A DNA stretch of 60,169 nucleotides from Spirochaetales bacterium (GTDB lineage Bacteria > Spirochaetota > Spirochaetia > JAFGXN01), in the NCBI GenBank assembly GCA_016936615.1, contig JAFGXN010000131.1, positions 1 to 60,169 on the forward strand, written 5' to 3'. Positions within the stretch are counted from its first letter, which is position 1, and every line of letters begins with the position of its first letter. A program made the translations under genes and the position numbers. Positions 8,734-16,752 of this stretch are shown one piece after another. The notes beneath the pieces were generated by a model. It ran no database searches. It had not been told where the DNA came from and saw only the letters and a program-made list of their open reading frames with translations.

Positions 8734-9429
8734 ATGAAACAAATAAAATTCAAAATAGACAATATTCCATCTACTCTATATGGTTCAGAATCTAATAAAC
8801 TATATCTATATGTCCACGGAAAACATGGAAACAAAGAAGAGGCAAAGAACTTTGCTGTCCTTGCTGAAAAAAAAGGAATGCAAGTTCTAAGCTTCGACCT
8901 GCCAGAACATGGCGAAAGGAAAGACGAAAGATACGAATGTACAGCAGAAAATGGAGCAAAAGACTTAATAAAAATACACCACTACATTACTAGAAATTAT
9001 TCAGAAATCTCTCTTTTTGCATCCAGCCTTGGAGCCTTTTTCAGCCTTATGGCCTTCCAGAACAATACCTTCCACAACTGCCTTTTCCTTTCTCCAATCC
9101 TCGACATGAAAAAATTAATTGAAAACATGATGACTTGGACGAATACCACAGTAGAAGATCTTGAAACAAAAAAGAAAATATTAACACCCTTCGGAGAGAC
9201 CTTATCATGGGATTACTATCAATATACGATGAGAAATCCAATCCTAAAATGGGATAGCCCAACATCTATTTTATATGGAGAAAAAGATAACCTTACCGAA
9301 CGCAAAATCCTCGATTCCTTCGCCAATAACTTCAACTGCGATATAACAATTATGACAAATGGAGAACACTTTTTCCATACCCAAGAACAACTTAAATTCC
9401 TAACACACTGGCTTAAAGAAAAAATATAG
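8734..9429 (+). CDS. Alpha/beta hydrolase
   Basis: A 231-residue single-domain alpha/beta hydrolase without a signal peptide. Visible elements are the oxyanion-region sequence YVHGKHGNKEEA, the strand FDLPEHGER, a nucleophile elbow FASSLGAFF (A-x-S-x-G), the acid-residue loop YGEKDNLT and the final His in NGEHFFH. All three catalytic residues are therefore present. Related proteins are serine esterases, peptidases or thioesterases, and the substrate is unknown. AGAGG lies upstream of the ATG. The gene is monocistronic and converges with the VOC gene. Confidence 0.82.
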   Translation: MKQIKFKIDNIPSTLYGSESNKLYLYVHGKHGNKEEAKNFAVLAEKKGMQVLSFDLPEHGERKDERYECTAENGAKDLIKIHHYITRNYSEISLFASSLGAFFSLMAFQNNTFHNCLFLSPILDMKKLIENMMTWTNTTVEDLETKKKILTPFGETLSWDYYQYTMRNPILKWDSPTSILYGEKDNLTERKILDSFANNFNCDITIMTNGEHFFHTQEQLKFLTHWLKEKI

Positions 9430-9448
9430 AACTTCATTTTTTTTAAAC

Positions 9449-9472
9449 CAAAAAAGCCCCCTTGCGGGAGCT
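9449..9472 (-). terminator. Terminator of the VOC gene
   Basis: On the minus strand AGCTCCC and GGGGGCT form a stem with a short loop and are followed by TTTTTT. Confidence 0.75.
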
Positions 9473-9511
9473 AATCAAAATTGACATGGCAGATTCGTCC
9501 TGCGACAAATC

Positions 9512-10033
9512 TTATTTATAATAAGCCTTGAAAGGCCCTTTTCTCATAATAAAACCAACCAACTTTCCAAGGACTCTAATCGCAAAGTAGTTGAATCGCA
9601 AATCAATAATCTCAATCAAATTACCATCTGGATCTCTGAAGAAGAACCATGCAGCACCGTCAGTCTCCTGAGGCTCGCACAACAGTTCAACATCACCTCT
9701 TGCTTTCAACTTATCATACCATTTGTAGGCATTGTGAGCATCGAAAGTAAAGTGAGTAGTTCCTGGTCTATTCCATGCATGGTCAAATGGTGCTGTCTCA
9801 GAGAACTCAAAAATCTCCACGACTCCGCCCTTTGGCGCTCGAAGAAAGCCTAGCTTCACGCTAATCCCTTCTTTCAGATTATATAATTTTTTCTTACCTG
9901 CAAGTGTTGCAGCATCTAACTCAGACACAGAAAGTAGTGGCATCTTAAACACATCCCAATACCATTTAACCGCCTTGTCAAAATCCTTAACAGTAATTCC
10001 AACATGACTAAGTGACTTTATCCTCATATTCAT
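9512..10033 (-). CDS. VOC-superfamily (glyoxalase-like) metalloenzyme
   Basis: A 173-residue vicinal-oxygen-chelate protein. Two beta-alpha-beta-beta-beta modules are visible: SHVGITVKDFDKAVKWYWDVF at the start, and HFTFDAHNAYKWYDKLKARG later. Candidate metal ligands are His10, a Glu in VVEIFEF, the His in TTHFTF and the Glu in NLIEIID, which is a complete set. Family members include glyoxalase I, methylmalonyl-CoA epimerase and ring-cleavage dioxygenases; I cannot choose among them. It lies downstream of the transketolase/aminotransferase operon but behind a strong hairpin terminator, so it is expressed either by read-through or separately. A C-terminal basic stretch (FIMRKGPFKAYYK) follows the domain. 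Confidence 0.8.
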   Translation of the reverse strand: MNMRIKSLSHVGITVKDFDKAVKWYWDVFKMPLLSVSELDAATLAGKKKLYNLKEGISVKLGFLRAPKGGVVEIFEFSETAPFDHAWNRPGTTHFTFDAHNAYKWYDKLKARGDVELLCEPQETDGAAWFFFRDPDGNLIEIIDLRFNYFAIRVLGKLVGFIMRKGPFKAYYK

Positions 10034-10046
10034 CTCCTTTTTTTAT

Positions 10047-10084
10047 AAAAAAAGCACAGCTGTCCCACAAATAAGACAGCTGCT
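10047..10084 (-). terminator. Terminator between the SCP2-like and VOC genes
   Basis: On the minus strand AGCAGCTGTC pairs with GACAGCTGTGCT (one bulge) around a ten-base loop and is followed by TTTTTTT. It should end most transcripts of the ald-aminotransferase-transketolase operon. Confidence 0.85.
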
Positions 10085-10089
10085 CAAAA

Positions 10090-10884
10090 TTATTTGATCA
10101 TTGAACCAACTAGAAGCATGTGATCACCAAGCTGCGCACCAAACTCTGGTCCACCAACCATGGTCAACTTACCTTCGACTGTTGACTTGATCATATCATC
10201 AACTTCCAACAATATACCTAGCGCACTTCGCGGAGAGTCAAACTTCATTGTGAAGAATGGCATACTTCGCTTATAGACACCTCTAGCTGCCCTTGAATTT
10301 CCTGCTTTAATTCTAATATAAGCAGAAAGATCTGGATAACCGTCAACTGCCCAAGCATACACACGGTCTGGACTCTTCTGTGTCCAAGCCTTGATAGCTG
10401 GATGACCAAGTTTGTTCAAAGTACTAATTCCTGATGACAACAGATAGAACATACATCTTGTCAAAAGAGCCTGAGTCTCAACATCCTTAGGTGGTTGTTT
10501 TGCTCCAAGCAATCCAGACATTGTCAACAATGCAGACAAGAACCCGAAGTGACTCAACATCCCTTTTGGAAGAGGTAAAATTTTTCCTTTAAAAAAACCA
10601 TTCATATGCTCTCTTGATTTGAACAAGAGCTCACTAGTAGGCTTTCCGTCAAACACACCTCTTACAACTGTCCAAGCTCCCTCTTCAACTACAAAGTGCA
10701 TAGCCTCTTTCTCACCATTATGCATACAAGCAACCTGGTGCACCGCGCTTTTCCCCTCCCACTTCTTAGCAAGCTTGGGAGTATTCTCGACAATAGTCTT
10801 TAATACAGGAAGTACTGCGTTAAAAAATAGTTTGTTCGAATATAAAGTAGCTTGTTCGTTTGTCATTTCTACATTTTCGCCCAT
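10090..10884 (-). CDS. SCP2-like sterol/lipid-carrier domain protein (copy 2 of the operon)
   Basis: A 264-residue soluble protein that resembles SCP2-type lipid-binding domains. Repeated blocks of the form FxSxEHxxxFFxGK and a final MVGGPEFGAQLGDHMLLVGSM helix suggest two SCP2-like halves. It is a paralogue of the protein at 14052-14807. Compare LFKSREHMNGFFKGKILPLP with FFKSPEHFNKMVDGEANPIP, and HFGFLSALLTMSGLLG with KIGFLTGPFTQLADKLG. No enzyme active site is visible. It starts 14 bases after the transketolase C-half and is the last gene before a terminator. A role as carrier or binding partner for a hydrophobic substrate is inferred from the fold family. Confidence 0.6.
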   Translation of the reverse strand: MGENVEMTNEQATLYSNKLFFNAVLPVLKTIVENTPKLAKKWEGKSAVHQVACMHNGEKEAMHFVVEEGAWTVVRGVFDGKPTSELLFKSREHMNGFFKGKILPLPKGMLSHFGFLSALLTMSGLLGAKQPPKDVETQALLTRCMFYLLSSGISTLNKLGHPAIKAWTQKSPDRVYAWAVDGYPDLSAYIRIKAGNSRAARGVYKRSMPFFTMKFDSPRSALGILLEVDDMIKSTVEGKLTMVGGPEFGAQLGDHMLLVGSMIK

Positions 10885-10898
10885 TTTACGCCTCCTGA

Positions 10899-11906
10899 TT
10901 AAATTTCATCGTCCCAGTTATCATCTTCCTCAAAATCTGCACCCATAAGCTCTCGAGCTGCAGCAAGAATTCCATTTGCACCATAACCATAGTAGTCCAT
11001 CAAGTCTTCATGAAGACCGATAATTGAGAACACATCTGGAACACCAAGTTTCTTGAAAGCACAAGCCTTACCAGTCTCGACCATAACCTCAGCAACAGCA
11101 GAACCAAGTCCACCATAAATATTATGATCTTCAACAGTAATAATTCTTCTTGTATCATGAACAGCCTTCTTAATTGCATCTGCATCAATTGGCTTGATTG
11201 TATGCATATTAAGAACTCTTGCTCTAATTCCTTCACCTTCAAGAACCTTTGCAGCATCCATAGCTCTAGCAACACAAGCACCAGTAGCGATGATAGTAAG
11301 ATCAGTTCCCTCTTTCATCTCCTGAGCCTTTCCTAGCTCGAATTTACACTCGTCCATAGACTTGTAAACTGGCATGTCAAAACCTCGATTGATTCTCAAA
11401 TAAACAGGACCTGGAGTCTCATAAGCAGCAGCAACTGCCTTTGCAGTTTCAAAACCATCACAAGGGACAATAACCTTACAATTAGCCATAGTTCTCATTA
11501 TTGCGATATCTTCTGTACAGTGGTGAGTAGAACCAGCCTGACCAAAAGAAAGACCTGCATGAGTTGCAATCATCTTTACATTCAAGTTCTGATAACAAAT
11601 ATCAGTGTGAATCTGATCTAGACCTCTCATTGCTGTAAAAATAGCAAATGTTGAAGCAAAAGGAACAAAGCCCATCTGAGCAAGCCCTGCTGCCATACCA
11701 AACATATTCTGCTCAGCAATACCTGCATTAAACAATCTGTCAGAAAACTTATCCAACAAAGCTCCAATCTTAGTAGACTTTGCTAAGTCAGCTGAAAGCC
11801 CAACAACCTTTGAATCTTGTTCAGCAAGCTGAACCAAAGTACTTCCATACATCTCCGCAGTTGTCATGTTAGTAGCTTCAAGCATTGTATAATTTAAATT
11901 AGCCAT
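10899..11906 (-). CDS. Transketolase, C-terminal subunit
   Basis: A 335-residue protein covering the pyrimidine-binding and C-terminal domains of transketolase. The invariant catalytic Glu65 sits in FNAGIAEQNMFGMAAG, where it activates the thiamine diphosphate aminopyrimidine ring. SADLAKST and the loop THAGLSFGQAGSTHHCTEDIAI are typical of two-gene transketolases. It overlaps the N-subunit stop codon by one base (TAATG), so the two are translationally coupled and should form the active enzyme together. Split transketolases are common in anaerobes, so the split alone is not damage. The operon setting with an aminotransferase and alanine dehydrogenase suggests a dedicated rather than a housekeeping role. 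Confidence 0.92.
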   Translation of the reverse strand: MANLNYTMLEATNMTTAEMYGSTLVQLAEQDSKVVGLSADLAKSTKIGALLDKFSDRLFNAGIAEQNMFGMAAGLAQMGFVPFASTFAIFTAMRGLDQIHTDICYQNLNVKMIATHAGLSFGQAGSTHHCTEDIAIMRTMANCKVIVPCDGFETAKAVAAAYETPGPVYLRINRGFDMPVYKSMDECKFELGKAQEMKEGTDLTIIATGACVARAMDAAKVLEGEGIRARVLNMHTIKPIDADAIKKAVHDTRRIITVEDHNIYGGLGSAVAEVMVETGKACAFKKLGVPDVFSIIGLHEDLMDYYGYGANGILAAARELMGADFEEDDNWDDEI

Positions 11907-12766
11907 TATTTACCCCCCTTTGCTTTTCTTGCATCGTGATAAGCATCGATATCTGCAACAGATTTCTCAACACCAGAAGCATCGATTGACGCATAGTGAT
12001 ACTCGTACTTATCCTGCATCCAACTGATACCACAACCTTTGAAAGTATTAGCAATAATAACAACTGGCTTATCTTTTGCAGCCTTAGCCTTATCAAAAGC
12101 CTCTGCAATCTGATACATATTGTGTCCATCAATCTCCACAACATCAAAACCAAAAGCTCTCCACTTGTCAGCAAATGGCTCAAGCTTCATAACCTCTTCA
12201 GTTGGTCCATCAATCATACATCTGTTTCTATCTACGATAGGAATAACATTTGTAGCTTTAAAATGAGAAATTGCCATTGCAGCTTCCCAGATTGAACCTT
12301 CATCACACTCACCATCACCCATGATAACATAGATGTTTATATCTTTTTTCAAAAGCTTAGCACCAAGAGAATTTCCCAATGCAATAGAAAGCCCATGTCC
12401 AAGAGAACCAGAAGAAGCATCAAGACCTGGAACCTTATTAACATCCAAGTGCATTCCAAGCTTACTCTCTGTATGGTTATAAGTCTTTAACCACTCTTTA
12501 TCAAAAAAACCCTTATCAGCAAGAACTGGAGCATAACCAACTCCAATATGACCTTTACTTACAATAACTCGGTCTCTATCTTCCCATTTAGGATTCTTAA
12601 CATCTACTCTTGCATATTTGTAGTAGATCATTGTCAAAATATCAGTAGCACTCAAAGCACCACCAATATGTCCACCACCAGCCCAACTTACTGTCTGGAC
12701 AGTTAACTTTCTTAACTCTCGTGCCTTATCTTCTAGCATGTTAAAATCTTGTTCAGAAATACCCAT
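11906..12766 (-). CDS. Transketolase, N-terminal (ThDP diphosphate-binding) subunit
   Basis: A 286-residue protein equal to the first domain of transketolase. The thiamine diphosphate motif starts at GDG 150-152 (GDGECDEGSIWEAAM) and ends at Asn181 (VDRNRCMIDG). His33 in GGHIGGALS and the stretch VPGLDASSGSLGHGLSIALG are family hallmarks. Together with the following gene it should transfer a two-carbon ketol unit from a ketose phosphate or hydroxypyruvate to an aldehyde. It begins ten bases after the aminotransferase. Nothing in the sequence fixes the acceptor aldehyde. Confidence 0.93.
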   Translation of the reverse strand: MGISEQDFNMLEDKARELRKLTVQTVSWAGGGHIGGALSATDILTMIYYKYARVDVKNPKWEDRDRVIVSKGHIGVGYAPVLADKGFFDKEWLKTYNHTESKLGMHLDVNKVPGLDASSGSLGHGLSIALGNSLGAKLLKKDINIYVIMGDGECDEGSIWEAAMAISHFKATNVIPIVDRNRCMIDGPTEEVMKLEPFADKWRAFGFDVVEIDGHNMYQIAEAFDKAKAAKDKPVVIIANTFKGCGISWMQDKYEYHYASIDASGVEKSVADIDAYHDARKAKGGK

Positions 12767-12776
12767 ATAAACCCCC

Positions 12777-14039
12777 TTATTTTCTTAGCTTATCAGGATT
12801 GTTCTTAGCAACAATACTATAAGCAATGTCTGCAATCTCTAAAGTCTTCTTAATATCTGCATCTGTCAACGAGCAGTTTGTGAAATGATTATGATGACTT
12901 ACAAAGAAAGCGCCCCTCTTAGTACACTCAGCACAGAACTCCTGCTGCATAAATAATGAATCTTCATTAGCTATTCTCATATAGAACATAGAAGGAACAC
13001 CAGAGATCTTCATATCTATTCCATAAGATTTGCCAATCTCAACTAGACCTGAAGTTAATTTTTCACCCCTCTCTATCATTATCTTTGGAGCATTTATCTT
13101 TCTCATTTCAGTGATACAAGCAATAGCAGCTGCCATTGGAACCGCACTTGACCAGTAACTTCCAGTAAAGAATACATTTGAAGCTGCGCCCTTAAGCCCT
13201 TCACGACCAACGACAGCAGAGATATTATATCCATTAGCTAAAGCCTTACAGTAACATGCCAAATCTGGCTTGAACCCGAAATACTTAGCACTTCCAGCAA
13301 GATCTAATCTAAAACCACATCGAACATCATCGATAATAAGAATAATTCCATTATCATCACAAATCTTTCGAATAGCCTGCCAGTACCCTTCAGCTGGTAA
13401 AACATTATCCTGAAAAACTCTATGGTCATAAGGACAGCTGATAAAAGCAGCAATTTCCCCCGGATTAGCCTCTACTGCTCTCTTGACAGCCTCTACATCA
13501 TTCCAAGGAACAATAATATTATTAGAAACATCCGCAGTAGCAACTCCAGCATTTCCTCGTCCCTGAGTCCAAGGAGCAACACCATGGTAACCACCTTCAA
13601 CTCGAATAATCTTCTCACGACTAGTCTCTGCTCTTGCTACCATAACAGCAAAAGATGTAGCATCTCCACCATTTTTCATGAAAAAAGACCAATCAGCAAT
13701 TTCGATTGTATCTACTAGCAACTCAGCCAAATCAACCTGAAGAGCACCAGGAAGAGCCATACAGTTACCCTTCTTCATCTGAGCAAGTGCAGCTTGATCA
13801 ACTATGTCATTGTTATAACCAAGTACGTTAGGACCATATGCACACATATAATCTATGTACTCGTTTCCATCAATATCCCAAAAATGCGAATCTTTTACCC
13901 TATCAGCGTAAAAAGGAAAATCGCTAGTTGGAATAAACTGAGACTGTACTGGTCCAAGATGTCCTGGAATACCAGTAGGTAATACCTTTACGGCTCTTTT
14001 AAAAAGCTCGATTGATTTATCGTTTTTATATACTTCCAT
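12777..14039 (-). CDS. Class III PLP aminotransferase, glutamate-1-semialdehyde aminomutase-like
   Basis: A 420-residue fold-type I PLP enzyme. The Schiff-base lysine is Lys265 (CYCKALANGYNIS) and the pyridine-nitrogen Asp is Asp237 (ILIIDDVRCGF). MKNGGDATSFAVMVARA and VEGGYHGVAPW are in the cofactor-phosphate and ring-stacking regions. It resembles the GSA-aminomutase branch, but there are no haem genes around, so hemL is unlikely. Partners in the operon are alanine dehydrogenase and a split transketolase. A transaminase using alanine as donor, with its pyruvate recycled by the dehydrogenase, fits that context. It starts 12 bases after the first SCP2-like gene. The amino acceptor is unknown. 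Confidence 0.87.
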   Translation of the reverse strand: MEVYKNDKSIELFKRAVKVLPTGIPGHLGPVQSQFIPTSDFPFYADRVKDSHFWDIDGNEYIDYMCAYGPNVLGYNNDIVDQAALAQMKKGNCMALPGALQVDLAELLVDTIEIADWSFFMKNGGDATSFAVMVARAETSREKIIRVEGGYHGVAPWTQGRGNAGVATADVSNNIIVPWNDVEAVKRAVEANPGEIAAFISCPYDHRVFQDNVLPAEGYWQAIRKICDDNGIILIIDDVRCGFRLDLAGSAKYFGFKPDLACYCKALANGYNISAVVGREGLKGAASNVFFTGSYWSSAVPMAAAIACITEMRKINAPKIMIERGEKLTSGLVEIGKSYGIDMKISGVPSMFYMRIANEDSLFMQQEFCAECTKRGAFFVSHHNHFTNCSLTDADIKKTLEIADIAYSIVAKNNPDKLRK

Positions 14040-14051
14040 TTCTAAACTCCC

Positions 14052-14807
14052 CTATGCAAGATAATTAGCAACCATGCCCAAAATTGGATCAATATGTTCT
14101 ACCATTGGGATAAATCCTCTCATAGACATATCACCAAGTCCCATTGCTGTAAAAGTATCAAGCTCATTATTTAAAATTTTATGAGCAACCTCTAAGCTAC
14201 TAAAAGACAAAATTGCTCTTGGATTTGAGCAAGAACTCTTCTTCGCAGTTAATTTTCCACTCTTTACTGAAATTGTAATAGAAGGACCATTAGTTACAGC
14301 CACAAGAAGATCTCCGTCATGCAATTGCTTTGCCTGACTCATACCAGCTGGATCATAATTTGCAATCTCGCACAAGGCATGAAAAGCAGCGTAAGCAGTC
14401 ATCTCAGTATTAGCCTTAAAATAATCTTTATTAGCTAATAACTCTTTTGTTGGCTTTAGGTAAAAGCCTAACTTATCTGCTAACTGAGTAAACGGTCCTG
14501 TAAGAAATCCAATCTTTGTAAAACCCTTTACTGGGATAGGATTTGCTTCCCCGTCTACCATTTTATTAAAATGTTCTGGAGATTTGAAAAACAAGGAAAT
14601 ATTACTCTTGTGTTTTCCATGTTTCATCTCTGCCTTTCCATTATCAAAGGATAAGTTCGCACTTGGACCACCCTTTACATTAAACTGAATAGCAATCTTC
14701 TTACCTGCAACAAGATTTGCACATTCTTTGTCATTTACAACAAGATATTCTATATTCTTCAAAACGCCAAACATATTACATCTTGCTTTCACTGATTGAT
14801 TAACCAT
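14052..14807 (-). CDS. SCP2-like sterol/lipid-carrier domain protein (copy 1 of the operon)
   Basis: A 251-residue soluble protein with two SCP2-like halves. The first runs through KKIAIQFNVKGGPSANLSFD and LFFKSPEHFNKMVDGEANPIP. The second runs through DGDLLVAVTNGPSITISVKSG and ends with a long helix GDMSMRGFIPMVEHIDPI. SCP2 domains bind acyl chains, acyl-CoA or sterols in a hydrophobic tunnel. No catalytic motif is evident. It is paralogous to the protein at 10090-10884, and the two flank the aminotransferase and transketolase genes. It lies 33 bases downstream of ald. The family call rests on my reading of sequence pattern only. Confidence 0.6.
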   Translation of the reverse strand: MVNQSVKARCNMFGVLKNIEYLVVNDKECANLVAGKKIAIQFNVKGGPSANLSFDNGKAEMKHGKHKSNISLFFKSPEHFNKMVDGEANPIPVKGFTKIGFLTGPFTQLADKLGFYLKPTKELLANKDYFKANTEMTAYAAFHALCEIANYDPAGMSQAKQLHDGDLLVAVTNGPSITISVKSGKLTAKKSSCSNPRAILSFSSLEVAHKILNNELDTFTAMGLGDMSMRGFIPMVEHIDPILGMVANYLA

Positions 14808-14840
14808 AAGCCCCCCTAAATCTCTTATTATTTATAATTA

Positions 14841-15956
14841 TTATTTTACTACATTCTCTGTAGCATGATAATCAAAATCAAATGCGTCTGCAACGCCTTT
14901 ACAGGTAATCTTACCCTTGTAGACATTCAATCCGCCAGCTAATGCCTTGTTCATACTGCAAGCAACTTCAACACCATGCTGAGCAAGCAACAAACCATAG
15001 CTCAATGTTGTTCCAGTCAAGGCAACAGTAGAAGTTCTAGCCACTGCACCAGGCATATTTGCAACACAGTAACATACAATACCATCAACAATGAAGACTG
15101 GATCATCGTGATAAGTTGCTTTTGTAATCTCAAAACATCCGCCCTGATCTACAGCAACATCCACCATCACAGCACCTTTCTTCATCAACTTCATATGTTC
15201 ATTTCTAACAACCTTTGGCGCCTTCTTTCCAGGAATCAAGACCGCACCAATAATCACATCAGACTCAGCACAAACCTTTCTAACATTTCCCTCATTACTA
15301 TAAAGAGTCGAAACCCTTCCCCCAAATATATCATCGATATAAGCAAGACGTTGTGCATTTACATCAAGAATTGTAACATCTGCACCAAGCCCAACTGCCA
15401 TCTTTGCCGCATTCAATCCAACAACACCACCACCAATTACAGCAACCTTTCCTCGCTCTACTCCAGGGACACCACCAAGAAGAACTCCTCTTCCACCAAA
15501 TGGCTTCTCAAGATACTTCGCACCCTCTTGAGCACTTAACCTTCCCGCAATCTCACTCATTGGTTTTAGACAAGGCAAAGAACCATCAGCCTCCTGAATA
15601 GTCTCATAAGCGATAGCCTTAACATTACTCTTCAACAAAGCCTCAGTAAGTGGCTTGTCAGCAGCTAGATGCAAGTAAGTATAAATAATCAAATCCTCTC
15701 TGAAATATTTATATTCAGCTTCGAGTGGTTCCTTAACCTTAATAATCATCTCTGAATCAGCCCAAATCTTTGCAGCTGAATCTACAATAGAAGCTCCCGC
15801 CTCGACATACTCTTGATCTGAGAAACCAGCTCCTTCACCTGCTGATTTTTCAATCATCACACTATGTCCTGCTTTAACATAAGCCACTACACTACTTGGT
15901 GTAAGCCCAACCCGGTATTCATGCTTTTTAATTTCTTTTACACAACCTATTTTCAT
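14841..15956 (-). CDS. ald: Alanine dehydrogenase
   Basis: A 371-residue NAD-dependent enzyme interconverting L-alanine with pyruvate, ammonia and NADH. Catalytic and substrate residues match the well-studied enzymes at the same positions: Arg15 (HEYRVGL), Lys75 (KVKEP) and His96 (YLHLAA). The NAD-binding Rossmann loop is [15 protein letters not shown] near residues 168-182. [13 protein letters not shown] near the C-terminus is diagnostic. AGGAGG precedes the ATG. It is the first gene of the aminotransferase/transketolase operon, directly behind a promoter with a perfect palindrome and divergent from a TetR gene. In this setting it probably recycles alanine/pyruvate for the class III aminotransferase. 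Confidence 0.95.
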   Translation of the reverse strand: MKIGCVKEIKKHEYRVGLTPSSVVAYVKAGHSVMIEKSAGEGAGFSDQEYVEAGASIVDSAAKIWADSEMIIKVKEPLEAEYKYFREDLIIYTYLHLAADKPLTEALLKSNVKAIAYETIQEADGSLPCLKPMSEIAGRLSAQEGAKYLEKPFGGRGVLLGGVPGVERGKVAVIGGGVVGLNAAKMAVGLGADVTILDVNAQRLAYIDDIFGGRVSTLYSNEGNVRKVCAESDVIIGAVLIPGKKAPKVVRNEHMKLMKKGAVMVDVAVDQGGCFEITKATYHDDPVFIVDGIVCYCVANMPGAVARTSTVALTGTTLSYGLLLAQHGVEVACSMNKALAGGLNVYKGKITCKGVADAFDFDYHATENVVK

Positions 15957-15980
15957 CTGTTGCCTCCTAGGATAATCTTC

Positions 15981-15996
15981 GAGCGAGCACTCGCTC
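15981..15996. promoter_or_regulatory. Palindromic operator between ald and tetR
   Basis: GAGCGAG-CA-CTCGCTC is a perfect 7-bp inverted repeat with a two-base centre. It is strikingly GC-rich in an AT-rich gap. It covers the predicted transcription start of ald, just downstream of the -10 box. The size and symmetry fit a TetR-dimer site, and the divergent TetR gene is the obvious candidate regulator. Confidence 0.75.
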
Positions 15997-16002
15997 TAAA
16001 TT

Positions 16003-16031
16003 ATTTTAACCTTACCTATTCCATAAAGCAA
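16003..16031 (-). promoter_or_regulatory. Promoter of the ald operon
   Basis: On the minus strand: TTGCTT (16031-16026), 17 bases, TAAAAT (16008-16003). The predicted start falls at the edge of the palindrome 15981-15996, so bound repressor would block initiation. A TATAAT for the divergent tetR gene lies at 16042-16047. Confidence 0.65.
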
Positions 16032-16074
16032 GATTTTTTTTTATAATTAAAGAAAAATCTGGAGTAAAACCGAA

Positions 16075-16752
16075 ATGCAAGATACAAACAGCTCTATTAA
16101 AAAATATTATAAACCGACTTTTGAAAAAATTCCAAGCGAAAAAAGAAAAAGAATCATAGATACTGCAATTTCCGAGTTCGCTGCGAACGGGTACAATGCG
16201 ACAAGTATCAATACAATTGCAAAAAAAGCTTGCATTTCTATCGGTTCTATGTATAGTTACTTTGACTCAAAGGAGAGCCTCTTTATGACCCTGCTTGACC
16301 AAGGGTACAAACTCCTAAGCGAGGCTCTCGGCGAAGTAATAAAAGACAGCGGAGACTTCTACTCGAAGTTCAAAAAATTCCTAAAGATCTCACACAAATA
16401 CGCTACAGACTTCCGAGAGATAAACCAAATATACATCGACATCTCCACAGAGGGCTTAAGCCACCTAGCAAATGAGATGTCTCTCAAGATGGAGAGCGAC
16501 ACCTCCGAAGTCTACCACAAACTCATAGAGCAAGCCAAGTCAGAAGGAATAATTTCCGAAGATATAGACTCCAACATTGCTGCATTCTGCCTCGACAACA
16601 TTGTGATGATGGTTCAATTCTCATACGCATCAGCCTACTATCGTGAACGTATGAAATTTTACCTGCAAACAGACACAATCGAAAATGATGAAGAGATTAT
16701 AAATGGAATAGTTTATTTTATCGAGAATGGATTAAGACCGAGGAACAAATGA
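16075..16752 (+). CDS. TetR-family transcriptional regulator
   Basis: A 225-residue repressor-type protein. The TetR_N helix-turn-helix occupies about residues 22-70, with KRIIDTAISEFAANGYNATS, INTIAKKACISIGSMYSYF and the DSKESLF helix. The remaining helices form the ligand-binding and dimerisation domain. A 16-residue hydrophilic extension precedes the HTH. GGAG lies upstream of the ATG. The gene is divergent from ald across a perfect palindrome, so it probably controls the ald operon and itself. Its last codons overlap the lspA start (ATGA), which couples it to lipoprotein signal peptidase. The ligand is unknown; fatty-acid-type ligands are common in this family. Confidence 0.9.
   Translation: MQDTNSSIKKYYKPTFEKIPSEKRKRIIDTAISEFAANGYNATSINTIAKKACISIGSMYSYFDSKESLFMTLLDQGYKLLSEALGEVIKDSGDFYSKFKKFLKISHKYATDFREINQIYIDISTEGLSHLANEMSLKMESDTSEVYHKLIEQAKSEGIISEDIDSNIAAFCLDNIVMMVQFSYASAYYRERMKFYLQTDTIENDEEIINGIVYFIENGLRPRNK

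Noticed and set aside
10899-12766. Transketolase broken into two ORFs, possibly a frameshifted pseudogene
   Set aside because: The break is at the normal domain boundary, each half has its catalytic motif, and the TAATG junction is a standard coupled start. Two-gene transketolases are common.
12777-14039. Aminotransferase as hemL in tetrapyrrole synthesis
   Set aside because: There are no haem genes nearby, and the operon partners (alanine dehydrogenase, transketolase, SCP2-like) point to alanine-linked transamination instead.
10090-15956. Operon as a sulfoquinovose or apiose breakdown pathway using a split transketolase
   Set aside because: No isomerase, kinase, sulfonate-handling enzyme or sugar transporter is present in or next to the operon. 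It remains a weak alternative.
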